64,000 nucleotides of DNA from Aeoliella straminimaris (GTDB lineage: Bacteria; Planctomycetota; Planctomycetia; Pirellulales; Lacipirellulaceae), in NCBI RefSeq assembly GCF_024054565.1, contig NZ_JAMXLR010000004.1:1-64000 (forward strand), given 5' to 3'. Under the pieces are notes generated by a model. That model searched no databases and was not told the DNA's origin. It saw nothing but the letters and a program-made list of their open reading frames with translations. Position 1 is the stretch's first letter; the number at the start of each line of letters is the position of its first letter. Shown here in pieces: positions 43,438-52,850 of the stretch. The position numbers and the translations under genes are program-made.

Positions 43438-43488
43438 AGATTGCCCACTTCACGTACTCTTCGCGCCCGACGCGAAACTCCCCTGCGG
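43424..43488. repeat. Direct repeat A carrying parS 1 and a degraded second site
   Basis: These 65 bases align without gaps to 45113-45177 (54 of 65 identical by my count). The second parS of the other copy is degraded here, at about 43465-43478 (GCCCGACGCGAAAC). The two copies flank the Gfo/Idh/MocA gene in the same orientation. Confidence 0.65.
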
Positions 43489-43627
43489 TAAGTCCTGCCC
43501 CACCGCTCCGCGCAGGCGAGTTCGAGCCGCACGCGCGAGCGTCGGGTGGCAAGGAACTAGGCGAGGCGCAGGGCCATTCGCCCGAGGCTAGCGCCATTGG
43601 TTCACCGCCACCAGCGATTGGTAATGC

Positions 43628-44962
43628 TCAGGAGACGTTCTTGCCGCCGAACTCCTGGCGGTACTCGTGGCGCAGCAGGGCGTTGGCTTCTTCCAGATTG
43701 GTCACCTGCAGCGCCTCGGCGTCCCACTCCAGTTTCGTGTCGGGGAAGCGTCCCGCTACCACGCCCAGTAGCAAGGCCTCGGTCAGCGGTCCGGCGTAGC
43801 TGAATGGCACACTGGTCTCGCCCTGGCCAAGGCAGGCGTCGACCCACTGATGATAGTGGTTGCCCTCCTGCACCTCGGGTCGCTGGTAGTCGGCAAACTT
43901 CTCCTGGGGCAGTAGCACCGGCTCGGCCACGTGTGGCAGCAGCAGCATCCCTTGCTCTCCCACAAACAGCGATCCCTGCCCGGGCAGCTTCGCTTCGGGC
44001 GCCAAGGGCACTTCCAGATCGGCCGGCGGAGCAAACGCCCCGTCATACCATTTCCAGGTCAGGGTGTCGGTCGTGTACTTGGTGCCTGGGAACTCGTACT
44101 CCACCAGATTTTTCATGGGATGCCCCAAGCCGGTGGGGGGCCGGCAGGTGGTCTTCGCCCAGTTGGGCGCCGTCAGCTCGAGTGCTCCATAGGGCGTATC
44201 GAAAATGTGCACGCCCATGTCGCCGAGGGTACCGGTGCCGAAGTCGATCATCCGCCGCCATTGGGCTGGGTGATAGATGCCCGGCACGAACGGCCGCTCG
44301 TCGGCCACACCGAGCCACAGGTCCCAATCGAGCGTCTCGGGAACGGGGGCCGTGGCGGGCAGCTCGCTCGCATCGAATCCCCAGGCTTTGTCCGACCAGG
44401 CGTGCACCTCGCTCACCTTGCCAATGGCCCCCGACTGGATCATCTTCACCGCACGGCGGTACGGCGAAGTGGAATGGATCTGCACGCCCATCTGTGTGAC
44501 CAGCCCCTTCTCGTCGGCCACTTCGCGCAGCCGGCGGGCTTCGAACACCTCGTGCGTGAGCGGCTTCTGGCAGTAGACCGGCTTGCCAGCCAGCATGGCT
44601 TTCAGGGCCGCAGGGGCGTGGGTGTGGTCGGGCGTGGAGACCACCACCGCGTCGATCTTGTCGCCCAACTGGTCGATCAGTTCGCGGTAGTCGGCGAACG
44701 TCTGGGCCTTCGTATGTTGCTGTAGCGCGGCGTCCAATCGCTGACTGTCGACGTCGCACAGGGCGGCCACTTCCACCTGCGGATGCGAGCTAATGGCGTT
44801 CAGGTCCGCCCGGCCCATTCCCCCCACGCCAATATGAGCGGTACGCAGCTTCCCATTGGGCGACGCGGCGCGAGCCAAGCAAGGGGCCAGGCCCAGGGCT
44901 CCGACGGCGGCGGTGGCCTTCAGGAAATCGCGACGGCTGCGTGAATAGGGACGATGGCTCAT
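43628..44962 (-). CDS. Tat-exported Gfo/Idh/MocA-family oxidoreductase
   Basis: This encodes 444 residues from MSHRPYSRSRRDFLKATAA, a twin-arginine signal (SRRDFLK); an upstream ATG adds 13 residues that would spoil it. The NAD(P)-binding motif IGVGGMGRADLNA and the family motif VYCQKPLTHEVFEAR (with the EKP-type Lys) follow, then a C-terminal alpha/beta domain for sugar binding. Known members oxidise or reduce cyclic sugars and polyols. Exported versions are common in planctomycetes. The gene lies between two copies of a 65-base parS-bearing repeat, which suggests insertion or duplication of this interval. Confidence 0.88.
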   Translation of the reverse strand: MSHRPYSRSRRDFLKATAAVGALGLAPCLARAASPNGKLRTAHIGVGGMGRADLNAISSHPQVEVAALCDVDSQRLDAALQQHTKAQTFADYRELIDQLGDKIDAVVVSTPDHTHAPAALKAMLAGKPVYCQKPLTHEVFEARRLREVADEKGLVTQMGVQIHSTSPYRRAVKMIQSGAIGKVSEVHAWSDKAWGFDASELPATAPVPETLDWDLWLGVADERPFVPGIYHPAQWRRMIDFGTGTLGDMGVHIFDTPYGALELTAPNWAKTTCRPPTGLGHPMKNLVEYEFPGTKYTTDTLTWKWYDGAFAPPADLEVPLAPEAKLPGQGSLFVGEQGMLLLPHVAEPVLLPQEKFADYQRPEVQEGNHYHQWVDACLGQGETSVPFSYAGPLTEALLLGVVAGRFPDTKLEWDAEALQVTNLEEANALLRHEYRQEFGGKNVS

Positions 44963-45112
44963 GATGTAACTCCTGATGCACGAACGGTAGGCGGGGAACA
45001 AGATAACGCTAGTTCATAGCAGGCTGGTCGCCTGGGGGCAAGTTTTTGCGCATCACCGAACACTGCCTCCCGCGCCAGCCAGCGGAACTTACTGCATCTC
45101 TTCTGCCGCGAC

Positions 45113-45126
45113 GTTCCACGTGGAAC
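45113..45126. other. parS-like palindrome 2
   Basis: GTTCCACGTGGAAC, identical to palindrome 1. It is the first of three sites spaced about 40 bases apart. Confidence 0.72.
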
Positions 45127-45153
45127 ACCTTGCCCACTTCGCGCACACTGCGC

Positions 45154-45167
45154 GTTCCACGTGAAAC
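45154..45167. other. parS-like palindrome 3
   Basis: GTTCCACGTGAAAC, with one arm differing by a single base from a perfect palindrome. Its start is 41 bases from that of palindrome 2. Confidence 0.7.
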
Positions 45168-45193
45168 TCCCCCGCGGCGATCTCTGCCTGGTC

Positions 45194-45207
45194 GTTTCAT
45201 GTGAAAC
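45194..45207. other. parS-like palindrome 4
   Basis: GTTTCATGTGAAAC, a parS variant with CATG at the centre. It starts 40 bases after palindrome 3, close to the 3' end of the DUF1015 gene. Confidence 0.7.
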
Positions 45208-45234
45208 ACGATCAATCGCTCCCCAACGCGTACC

Positions 45235-46599
45235 TCACTCCAGCGGGTTGATCACCAGGCCGCTGAGCACCTTGGGATAGAAGTAGGTGCTCTTGGCGGG
45301 CATGCGCTCGCCGTTGGAACTGATCTGGCGGATGTGCTCCACGGTGGCTGGCATCACCAGGCAACCGAGTTCGAACCGGCCACCGCTGCCTTGTTGGCCG
45401 GTGAGGTCGCGCCCCGCCGAGTCGCCTTCCTTCAGTCCGGTGGGCACCTCTTCCAGGGCACGGACGTACTTCGGCGCCGGCAGGTTGGGGGCGTCCAACA
45501 ACGTGTCGACCACCAGGCGGTGAAGAATGCTCACCCCCAGGCCGCGCCAGTCGTCGGAGCGATCACTGGCCACGGCGGCCAATCGCTCTTCTCCTGCCTC
45601 GGTCAAACGGGCGATGGTCCAGGCGTCATCCTCGGCGGTGTAGAACGCCATGGTGCCCTGCTCGTCCTCGGTTTCGATTTCCTCCCATAGGCCGATGGCG
45701 CGATCGGGACCGTTGCCAGCCGGTTCGGTGTCGAACGAGTCCCCCAACTTCTCGACCAACTGGGCCGAGGTCATCGCTGGCAATCCGCGGAACAAGCGAT
45801 GCGTCGGCAATACCTGCATGCCTGGATCCGACATCGATACGCACATCATCAGCACAAAGTTCGCTGGATGCTCCTCGGGCAGGTCTTCGCCATGCTGCTC
45901 GCGCCAGGCAGCCGCCACTTCGTCGCGATAGTTACACGCGGTCTCGTAACGATGGTGGCCGTCGGCGATGTAAATAGGGAGCTGAGCCATGACCGACTCG
46001 AGCATCGTGATCGAATCGAGATCGGTGACGGGCCATAGCTGGTTGACCACGCCCAGATGATCGGTGGCCTCGTGCGGGGCGTGCCCAGCAACCGCGGCTT
46101 CGAGGATGACTTGTGCCTGGTTGAAGTTGTCGGGATACAGGCCAAAGATCTGGCTGAGGTTCGCGCGACACGCCTTCCACAACCTCAGGCGGTCGGCCTT
46201 TGCGCCACCGTGCGTCTCTTCGTGCGGGTAGATGTCGCCCTCGCCAAACCGTTCGAGCCGGCAGCGGCACATGAAGCCCCGCCGGGTGTACTCCTGCCCG
46301 TTGGCCGTGTAGTGCTGGTGGTAGACGTAGATCGCCGGATCGGCTTCGGTGAACAGGGCCCCATCGCGCTGCCACTGCTTGAGCAGCTTGGCTGCCCGGG
46401 TATAGCGGTTATCGTTGTCGTCGTCGCCCGGCTCGTCCTTGTTCAGAATCAGCCGCACAACGTTGTACTCGTTGGCGTCGTACAGTTGTTGCTGAAGCTC
46501 GGGGTCGATCACGTCGTACGGCGGAGCGACCACACTGGAAAGCGATCCGACCTGACCGAGGTTGTAACGCAGGCCGCGAAAAGCACTGATCTGGGGCAT
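45235..46599 (-). CDS. DUF1015 family protein
   Basis: This encodes 454 residues. The N-terminal FRGLRYN and VVAPPYDVIDPELQQQL (about 25-41) and the central YIADGHHRYETACNYRDE are the family signatures. One archaeal member (SerK) is an ADP-dependent serine kinase; for bacterial members the function is mostly untested. There is no signal peptide. It ends 27 bases from the parS cluster. Confidence 0.85.
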   Translation of the reverse strand: MPQISAFRGLRYNLGQVGSLSSVVAPPYDVIDPELQQQLYDANEYNVVRLILNKDEPGDDDNDNRYTRAAKLLKQWQRDGALFTEADPAIYVYHQHYTANGQEYTRRGFMCRCRLERFGEGDIYPHEETHGGAKADRLRLWKACRANLSQIFGLYPDNFNQAQVILEAAVAGHAPHEATDHLGVVNQLWPVTDLDSITMLESVMAQLPIYIADGHHRYETACNYRDEVAAAWREQHGEDLPEEHPANFVLMMCVSMSDPGMQVLPTHRLFRGLPAMTSAQLVEKLGDSFDTEPAGNGPDRAIGLWEEIETEDEQGTMAFYTAEDDAWTIARLTEAGEERLAAVASDRSDDWRGLGVSILHRLVVDTLLDAPNLPAPKYVRALEEVPTGLKEGDSAGRDLTGQQGSGGRFELGCLVMPATVEHIRQISSNGERMPAKSTYFYPKVLSGLVINPLE

Positions 46600-46698
46600 C
46601 TTGCTCTAGGGGGATAGAGTGGGGGCTGAGCGGGGAATCGGGCCTACGATGTTACCAGATTCCAACCCGCGGCTTTAGCCCCGGCCAATCCCCGGGTG

Positions 46699-47382
46699 CT
46701 ACCCCCTATCCGAGGAACTGATCTGGCTCCAGAGGGTACGGCCCGTTACCCACTGCAGCCCGCCCGCAATCATCGCGACGAATCCCACCCCGAGAACCAG
46801 CAGCGCCACCAACATCCCGCCGGGCAGCGTTTGGGCAATTAAACTGGCTGCCACCAGGGCGGCCAGCGAACCAACGAACCCCGCCCCACAGATGCCCAGC
46901 CCCAACAGCCGCAGGCGACGCGCGTCGGGCCCAAAGCTAAGCCCCTTGGCCGACACTCGCCAGCCGACATAGAGCGAGACGATCAGCGCACCAACGAAGA
47001 ACACGATCATCAACAGCGGCGGCTTGCGGTCGATCGAGGAGACAATCCAGAAGTCGAACAGGCACCAGAGCAAGGTGGGGATCACGTAGCAGGCGACTCG
47101 AAATACAAGCTGAGCTTGAGCATGCCACGCCGGAGCGGCCGGCTTGGGTGAGGCGGCAGGAACTGCAGTAGGTCGAGCAACGGCCGACGAGGGACTGGAT
47201 GGCGGCTCAACTTCGTACTCGTCGTCGAGCTCATCCCACAACGAATCGGACTTCTTCGTCTCCGGAGGAGGAGGCGCCGGCACCTTAAATCGCTGACCAC
47301 ACTTGCACGAGGCGTATCGTCCAACAGCCTTCTCGGGTACGTTGTAACGCTTCTTGCACTGCGGGCACGCAACCTTCGGCAT
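46699..47382 (-). CDS. Zinc-ribbon membrane protein
   Basis: This encodes 227 residues. The N-terminus has two Cys pairs (CPQCKKRYNV then ASCKCGQRFKVP), a zinc-ribbon of the MJ0042 type with one pair in CxC form. A Pro/Ser/Glu-rich linker (about 35-75) leads to four hydrophobic segments (about 90-205). This layout, a cytosolic zinc ribbon on a small membrane domain, is common in planctomycetes. Function is unknown. Confidence 0.7.
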   Translation of the reverse strand: MPKVACPQCKKRYNVPEKAVGRYASCKCGQRFKVPAPPPPETKKSDSLWDELDDEYEVEPPSSPSSAVARPTAVPAASPKPAAPAWHAQAQLVFRVACYVIPTLLWCLFDFWIVSSIDRKPPLLMIVFFVGALIVSLYVGWRVSAKGLSFGPDARRLRLLGLGICGAGFVGSLAALVAASLIAQTLPGGMLVALLVLGVGFVAMIAGGLQWVTGRTLWSQISSSDRG

Positions 47383-47468
47383 GATTCTCCCCTCGGTACG
47401 CCTTAGAACTCGCGGCTACAGTATAACCGCGATTGGACTGCGGAGAGGAACGTCGTAAGAAATTTGTA

Positions 47469-48815
47469 TTACTCGGCCGGCCAACCTTCGAGCTGGAACT
47501 TCTGCTCGACGTTCGCTGTGTGCTCACCGAAGTGGCGGTCCATTTGCTTGAGCAGCCGACGGAGCGTCCAGCGACTGCCGGGGGCCGGTCGGTCGAGATC
47601 GACGCCGTTGAGCAAATACGCAAACCGCCGAACGTAAGCATTCGCCCGCTCCATCTGCCGAGCTTCTTCGGCCCCGTCCCAATCGGCATGCGCAGGTTTG
47701 AAATCGGGTGGCATCTGGGCGGGGTTCAGATCGATGTGCGTGAAGGTCTCCGGCTCGATGGCCGAGTAGATTTGCGAGAAGAACCCCAGCTGCCGCCCCA
47801 TCATGTGCTCGGCGTTCCACCGCGGAGTGTGCGTGCCATTGGGTGGTTGCCAGCTCATTTGATTGGCGGTGAGAGGAGCGAAGACCTTCTGCGACTCCTG
47901 GCACGCGGTGTCCATTTCCTTCATAAGCTCCGCCAGTTCCCCCGTGGGCTGCCACGGCTTATAGTCGAGCACCACAAGTTTGTGCTTCGCCTCCGCATCC
48001 TTTGGCGACGCCTTCACCGCCAGAGTGTTGTGCGACACTTTGTTCAGTTCCCAACCGGCCGGCATGTGCTCGACGAACTTGTCTACAGGCTCGAGCGGAA
48101 TCTTCAGCTTGTCGGTCTTGTAGTGAATGGGAATAACGATGCGCGGTTTCACCTGCTCGACGATGTCCCACGCCGAGTCGCCATCAATGGTATAGACGCC
48201 ACCTACGGGGAGGAGCATGACGTCGACGGGGCCTATCAAAAACATCTGCTTGTCGGTTAGTTTGCTTTGCCCCAGGTCGCCGCAATGGAGAATGGAAACT
48301 CCATCTACCTCGACCTTGAACAAGGCTGTCGCGCCGCGCTGCTTGCCTTGGGTGTCATCGTGCCAGGCGGGGATCGAGCGGACCACAACGGAGTGAGACG
48401 TTTGCTTGGTGGAGTCAGCTTTGGTCTCCCGCCACCACCACTCGGTCTCGCTTGAGTTAGCGAAACGATCGAGCAACTTCCATATCGGGTGAACCTCGCC
48501 AGAGCTGTTCAGGCCACGCGAAACTACCGGCTCGCCCTTCACCGCCTCGACATTGTTATGGTCCCCATGCTCATGCGTCACCAACACCAGGTCCGCGGTC
48601 AGCTCCGGCACCTCGTACCCGATCTTGTCGTTGTACGGATCGATCACCACCGTGAGGTCCCACCAAGACTCGATGCCGACCATCCCCTGCCCCCACCAAC
48701 GAATGGCAACTGGGTGAGAATCGGATTTCGCTGACGCAACGCTGGGGGCGTTATATTGAGCGGAGCTGGGGACCGTAAACATCACGGCTAGGATCAAACT
48801 GACGAGATAACGCAT
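47469..48815 (-). CDS. Secreted metallo-beta-lactamase-fold protein fused to a DinB-like domain
   Basis: This encodes 448 residues from MRYLVSLILAVMFTVPSSAQ, a signal peptide; an ATG 18 codons upstream is less likely. Residues about 30-290 are an MBL fold of the UlaG-like type with THEHGDHNN, HCGDLGQ and IPIHYKTD as metal ligands. Residues about 300-448 resemble the DinB/YfiT four-helix domain, with His in WNAEHMMGRQ and RHFGEHTANVE as a possible second metal site. Both parts are normally separate proteins. The metal sites look intact in both, so two hydrolytic or thiol-dependent steps in one exported polypeptide are possible. Substrate is unknown. Confidence 0.78.
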   Translation of the reverse strand: MRYLVSLILAVMFTVPSSAQYNAPSVASAKSDSHPVAIRWWGQGMVGIESWWDLTVVIDPYNDKIGYEVPELTADLVLVTHEHGDHNNVEAVKGEPVVSRGLNSSGEVHPIWKLLDRFANSSETEWWWRETKADSTKQTSHSVVVRSIPAWHDDTQGKQRGATALFKVEVDGVSILHCGDLGQSKLTDKQMFLIGPVDVMLLPVGGVYTIDGDSAWDIVEQVKPRIVIPIHYKTDKLKIPLEPVDKFVEHMPAGWELNKVSHNTLAVKASPKDAEAKHKLVVLDYKPWQPTGELAELMKEMDTACQESQKVFAPLTANQMSWQPPNGTHTPRWNAEHMMGRQLGFFSQIYSAIEPETFTHIDLNPAQMPPDFKPAHADWDGAEEARQMERANAYVRRFAYLLNGVDLDRPAPGSRWTLRRLLKQMDRHFGEHTANVEQKFQLEGWPAE

Positions 48816-49180
48816 GGGGGAATCCTCAGAAATCCAAAGGGCGATCGACGGCTTGATTGTATGGCACACTTGCTACAGTAAGTAGGATGGGGAGCTCCTG
48901 CTAGCCGCAGCGTGTGGGTTGAGGCGATTTGGGTCGCACCGCTCCGGCGGCCCCGTTCGGCCCAACCATCGCCAAAATGGCGATCACATGGCATAACCAG
49001 TGTAGGACGATCACCCCGGAAATCCGCCGGGACAATCGAACCAGCCCACATCAATCGCAGCAGCCGGAGAACCGATCCGGCGAATTCGATTCCACACCAC
49101 ACGTCTAGCAGATAGACTACAATAGCAGGAGCCTCGTGCAATAAGGTGCACGAGCGAGTTGACCGCGGAGAGGTGAATCT
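48816..49180. other. Divergent intergenic region
   Basis: These 365 bases lie between the minus-strand MBL/DinB gene and the plus-strand acyltransferase gene. No credible gene is seen. They hold the divergent promoters and the hairpin at 49133-49154. Confidence 0.4.
49133..49154. repeat. Small palindrome upstream of the acyltransferase
   Basis: Perfect 8-base arms CTCGTGCA / TGCACGAG around 6 bases, ending 26 bases before the GTG start. It could be a regulatory site or a leader hairpin. Confidence 0.4.
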
Positions 49181-50245
49181 GTGCCATTGAATCTGACACT
49201 CGAGAGCCTCCGCGTCATCGCGATTGTTGCCATCATTTGGCTGCACACGCCCGAGTCGCTAGCACTCGCCGGCTCACAGAACCTCTGTCGATTTGCGGTA
49301 CCTTTCTTCGCAGCGGCTTCCGGCTACCTCACTTCGCGGTCGGCGGCCCGAAGACACGAGTACACCATCGCGAAGATCATTGCCGATCGCTCGCTTCGCA
49401 TCTACCTGATGTTCGCTCTGTGGAGCGTCGTCTACTATGTAGTCCGCTGTATTGGGGGCAAGCTGCAAATGGATGCAGGGGTGGGCCAGCTCAACTGGGC
49501 AACGCTCGTCAATGGCACCGCGCACCACTTGTGGTTTCTTCCGTTTATTGCGGTGGGTACTGCCTTGGCGTTCGCCTGGGCGCGATTGGCCACGATTATC
49601 CACAAGCCCGGACTAATGGCAGTATTGACTGGCGTGGCGGCGATCACTTCGATGTTCATAAGCGATGCCTCAATTCAATCGCCCGAGTGGTACTGCGTGA
49701 GATTGTCACTGGCCGCCCTACCCGGGTTACTGGCCGGCATGGCGTTTGGACTGATGGAGGACACCCCCAGCAGCCGCTTGATGAGAGCCAAGTGGCTTGG
49801 CATGGTCGGTCTGACGGTTTGCATCCTGGCCACAGCTTGGATAGCCTACGATGGGCGGACAAGCTGGATCGAGAACCTATCGGGAGTGGGCCTATTGTTG
49901 TTTGCCATTTGCTTGCCGAGCGCCATCCAGCTTCCCCATGCCAAGATGCTCGGCGCGCTGACCTTTGGCGTGTTTGTCTTCCATGTGCTTCCGCTCGAAG
50001 CCGGACAGGACGTCTTGCACAAACTCGGAATCCGGCCGTCGGTGCTAACCGACATCAGCCTGTTCGTGGTCACGACCATCTTCTCTTTCGTAGTAGCTGC
50101 CAAGTGCGCAACCATCTGGCCACTGAATTACATGTTCTCACTGCGAAGCAATCGTAAGAAGATACCCGTCGTCGCATCAGCAAATCGAGTGGATTTACAA
50201 GCTGAAGCACCTTCGAAAGCGACACCAGTCCGAGAGCTTCACTAA
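49181..50245 (+). CDS. Membrane acyltransferase (acyltransferase family 3)
   Basis: This encodes 354 residues from a GTG start, with GGAGAGG 6 bases upstream. About ten hydrophobic segments follow. The N-terminal LESLRVIAIVAIIWLHTPE carries the conserved Arg and His of the OafA/NodX-type acyltransferases, and RFAVPFFAAASGYL matches the second family segment. Known members transfer acetyl or other acyl groups to sugars of lipids and exopolysaccharides at the inner membrane. It is a single gene. Confidence 0.8.
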   Translation: MPLNLTLESLRVIAIVAIIWLHTPESLALAGSQNLCRFAVPFFAAASGYLTSRSAARRHEYTIAKIIADRSLRIYLMFALWSVVYYVVRCIGGKLQMDAGVGQLNWATLVNGTAHHLWFLPFIAVGTALAFAWARLATIIHKPGLMAVLTGVAAITSMFISDASIQSPEWYCVRLSLAALPGLLAGMAFGLMEDTPSSRLMRAKWLGMVGLTVCILATAWIAYDGRTSWIENLSGVGLLLFAICLPSAIQLPHAKMLGALTFGVFVFHVLPLEAGQDVLHKLGIRPSVLTDISLFVVTTIFSFVVAAKCATIWPLNYMFSLRSNRKKIPVVASANRVDLQAEAPSKATPVRELH

Positions 50246-50259
50246 AGCATACACACGAC

Positions 50260-50286
50260 AAAAAAACCGCCGGCTTTCGCCGGCGG
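50260..50286 (-). terminator. Intrinsic terminator of the adenosylhomocysteinase gene
   Basis: An 8-bp stem CCGCCGGC / GCCGGCGG with a 4-base loop, followed on the minus strand by seven T residues. It lies 69 bases past the ahcY stop. Confidence 0.85.
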
Positions 50287-50354
50287 CTGTGAGCTTCTCG
50301 TGATAACTCAGCAATCGGGATCTCTAACCCCCGACCCCTGAATCCTACCCCCTA

Positions 50355-51713
<1,359 letters not shown>

Positions 51714-51881
51714 GACAGCGGATCTCCTTCGTTGGTTGGATACCCCCAATGGGGGGCAAAGCTTTTTTCAAATCAGATGCGTTAGTGTAGTTGGTTGGCC
51801 CACGGGTCGACAAGCGTCGCATCCGGCGACAATCCGGATATATGAGGCGAGAACCGCGAATTATTGGCCAAAAACCACGAA

Positions 51882-52568
51882 TCAAAGCGACTCGAAGGCC
51901 GCGGTGGCCGCCGCCACGAAGTCGCGGACCTTCACGATGTCTTTCACACCGGGAGCACTTTCGACACCGCTGGCCACATCCACGCCGGACGGGCGGACCA
52001 TGCGGATGGCCTCGGCCACATTGTCGGGCGTCAGGCCGCCAGCCAAGATCAACGGCACCTCGCCGAGCCACCGCGGATGGTCGGCCAGGCCGGCCCAAGA
52101 AACGGTTTCGCCCGTGCCGCCATATCTTCCCGGGGTGAATGCATCGACCAGCACCGCATCGGGTACCCGCCCCGCCGCGCGGCAGGCTTCCAGATCCTCG
52201 GCGATGGCCGCGACGCCGCGGTCGTCCATTCTTCTGGCACGAATTATGGGGAGATCGGGTAGCTCAGCCAGGAATTCGGGCGGTTCATCACCGTGGAGCT
52301 GGATCATATCGATCTTGGCAAGTTCGATATGGCTAAGAATCTCGTTAACGCTCGCATTCACGAAGAGCCCCACCGCACCAAACGGGCGATACAACGACCG
52401 ATGGATCCCTCCAAGCTCAAGTAGATCGACAACTGATCCTTTTAGGTAACGCGGACTCTTGGTGTAGAAGTTCAGCCCGATAGCATCAGCACCGGCTGCA
52501 AATACCGCCTGAGCGTCTGCCTTGCGCGTAATCCCACAAACTTTGATTCGAAACGGCGGTGCTGGCAT
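51882..52568 (-). CDS. trpF: Phosphoribosylanthranilate isomerase
   Basis: This encodes 228 residues from MPAPPFRIKVCGITRK; a frame 17 codons longer has no supporting features. KVCGITR (catalytic Cys), GADAIGLNFYTKSPRYL and VDAFTPGRYGGTGETVSW (catalytic Asp, phosphate-binding Gly) are those of TrpF. It catalyses the third step of tryptophan synthesis, an Amadori rearrangement. It is not next to other trp genes, which is common in planctomycetes and many other bacteria. Confidence 0.93.
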   Translation of the reverse strand: MPAPPFRIKVCGITRKADAQAVFAAGADAIGLNFYTKSPRYLKGSVVDLLELGGIHRSLYRPFGAVGLFVNASVNEILSHIELAKIDMIQLHGDEPPEFLAELPDLPIIRARRMDDRGVAAIAEDLEACRAAGRVPDAVLVDAFTPGRYGGTGETVSWAGLADHPRWLGEVPLILAGGLTPDNVAEAIRMVRPSGVDVASGVESAPGVKDIVKVRDFVAAATAAFESL

Positions 52569-52850
52569 CGATAGCAAACCACTGGAGGGAGCCGAACCGC
52601 CGCGCGGTCCGCGAAACACGAGGAAAAGCTAATTATATGGACGATGCTCGGGGGCGCGGACGGGCGGGTGGAGACGTATTTATTGTACCACTTTTCGCAT
52701 TGCAGTTCTCCAACTCGCAGATGATACACCCATCCGAGTTTAACCTTTTAGCAGGACTGGAGTTGCAGCCGTGGCATGGTCGATGGAAACGACGAGGTAC
52801 GCCACGGAGGTTGTACCTTGCCTTCCACCGCGATTGTCCAAGGACGTCTC

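Larger units (their letters stand above)
45113..45177. repeat. Direct repeat B carrying parS 2 and parS 3
   Basis: This is the second copy of the 65-base unit described at 43424-43488. It contains both palindromes intact and so may be the original copy. Confidence 0.65.

Noticed and set aside
49596-49604. TTATCCACA, a DnaA-box match, suggesting a replication origin
   Set aside because: It is a single copy inside the acyltransferase coding sequence with no cluster or A/T-rich unwinding region. parAB nearby makes the origin likely to be within reach but not here.
51714-51881. Possible SAH riboswitch before adenosylhomocysteinase
   Set aside because: The leader was compared with the conserved core I remember for SAH riboswitches; only a short CCCCCCATTGGGGG hairpin is present, not the pseudoknot core.
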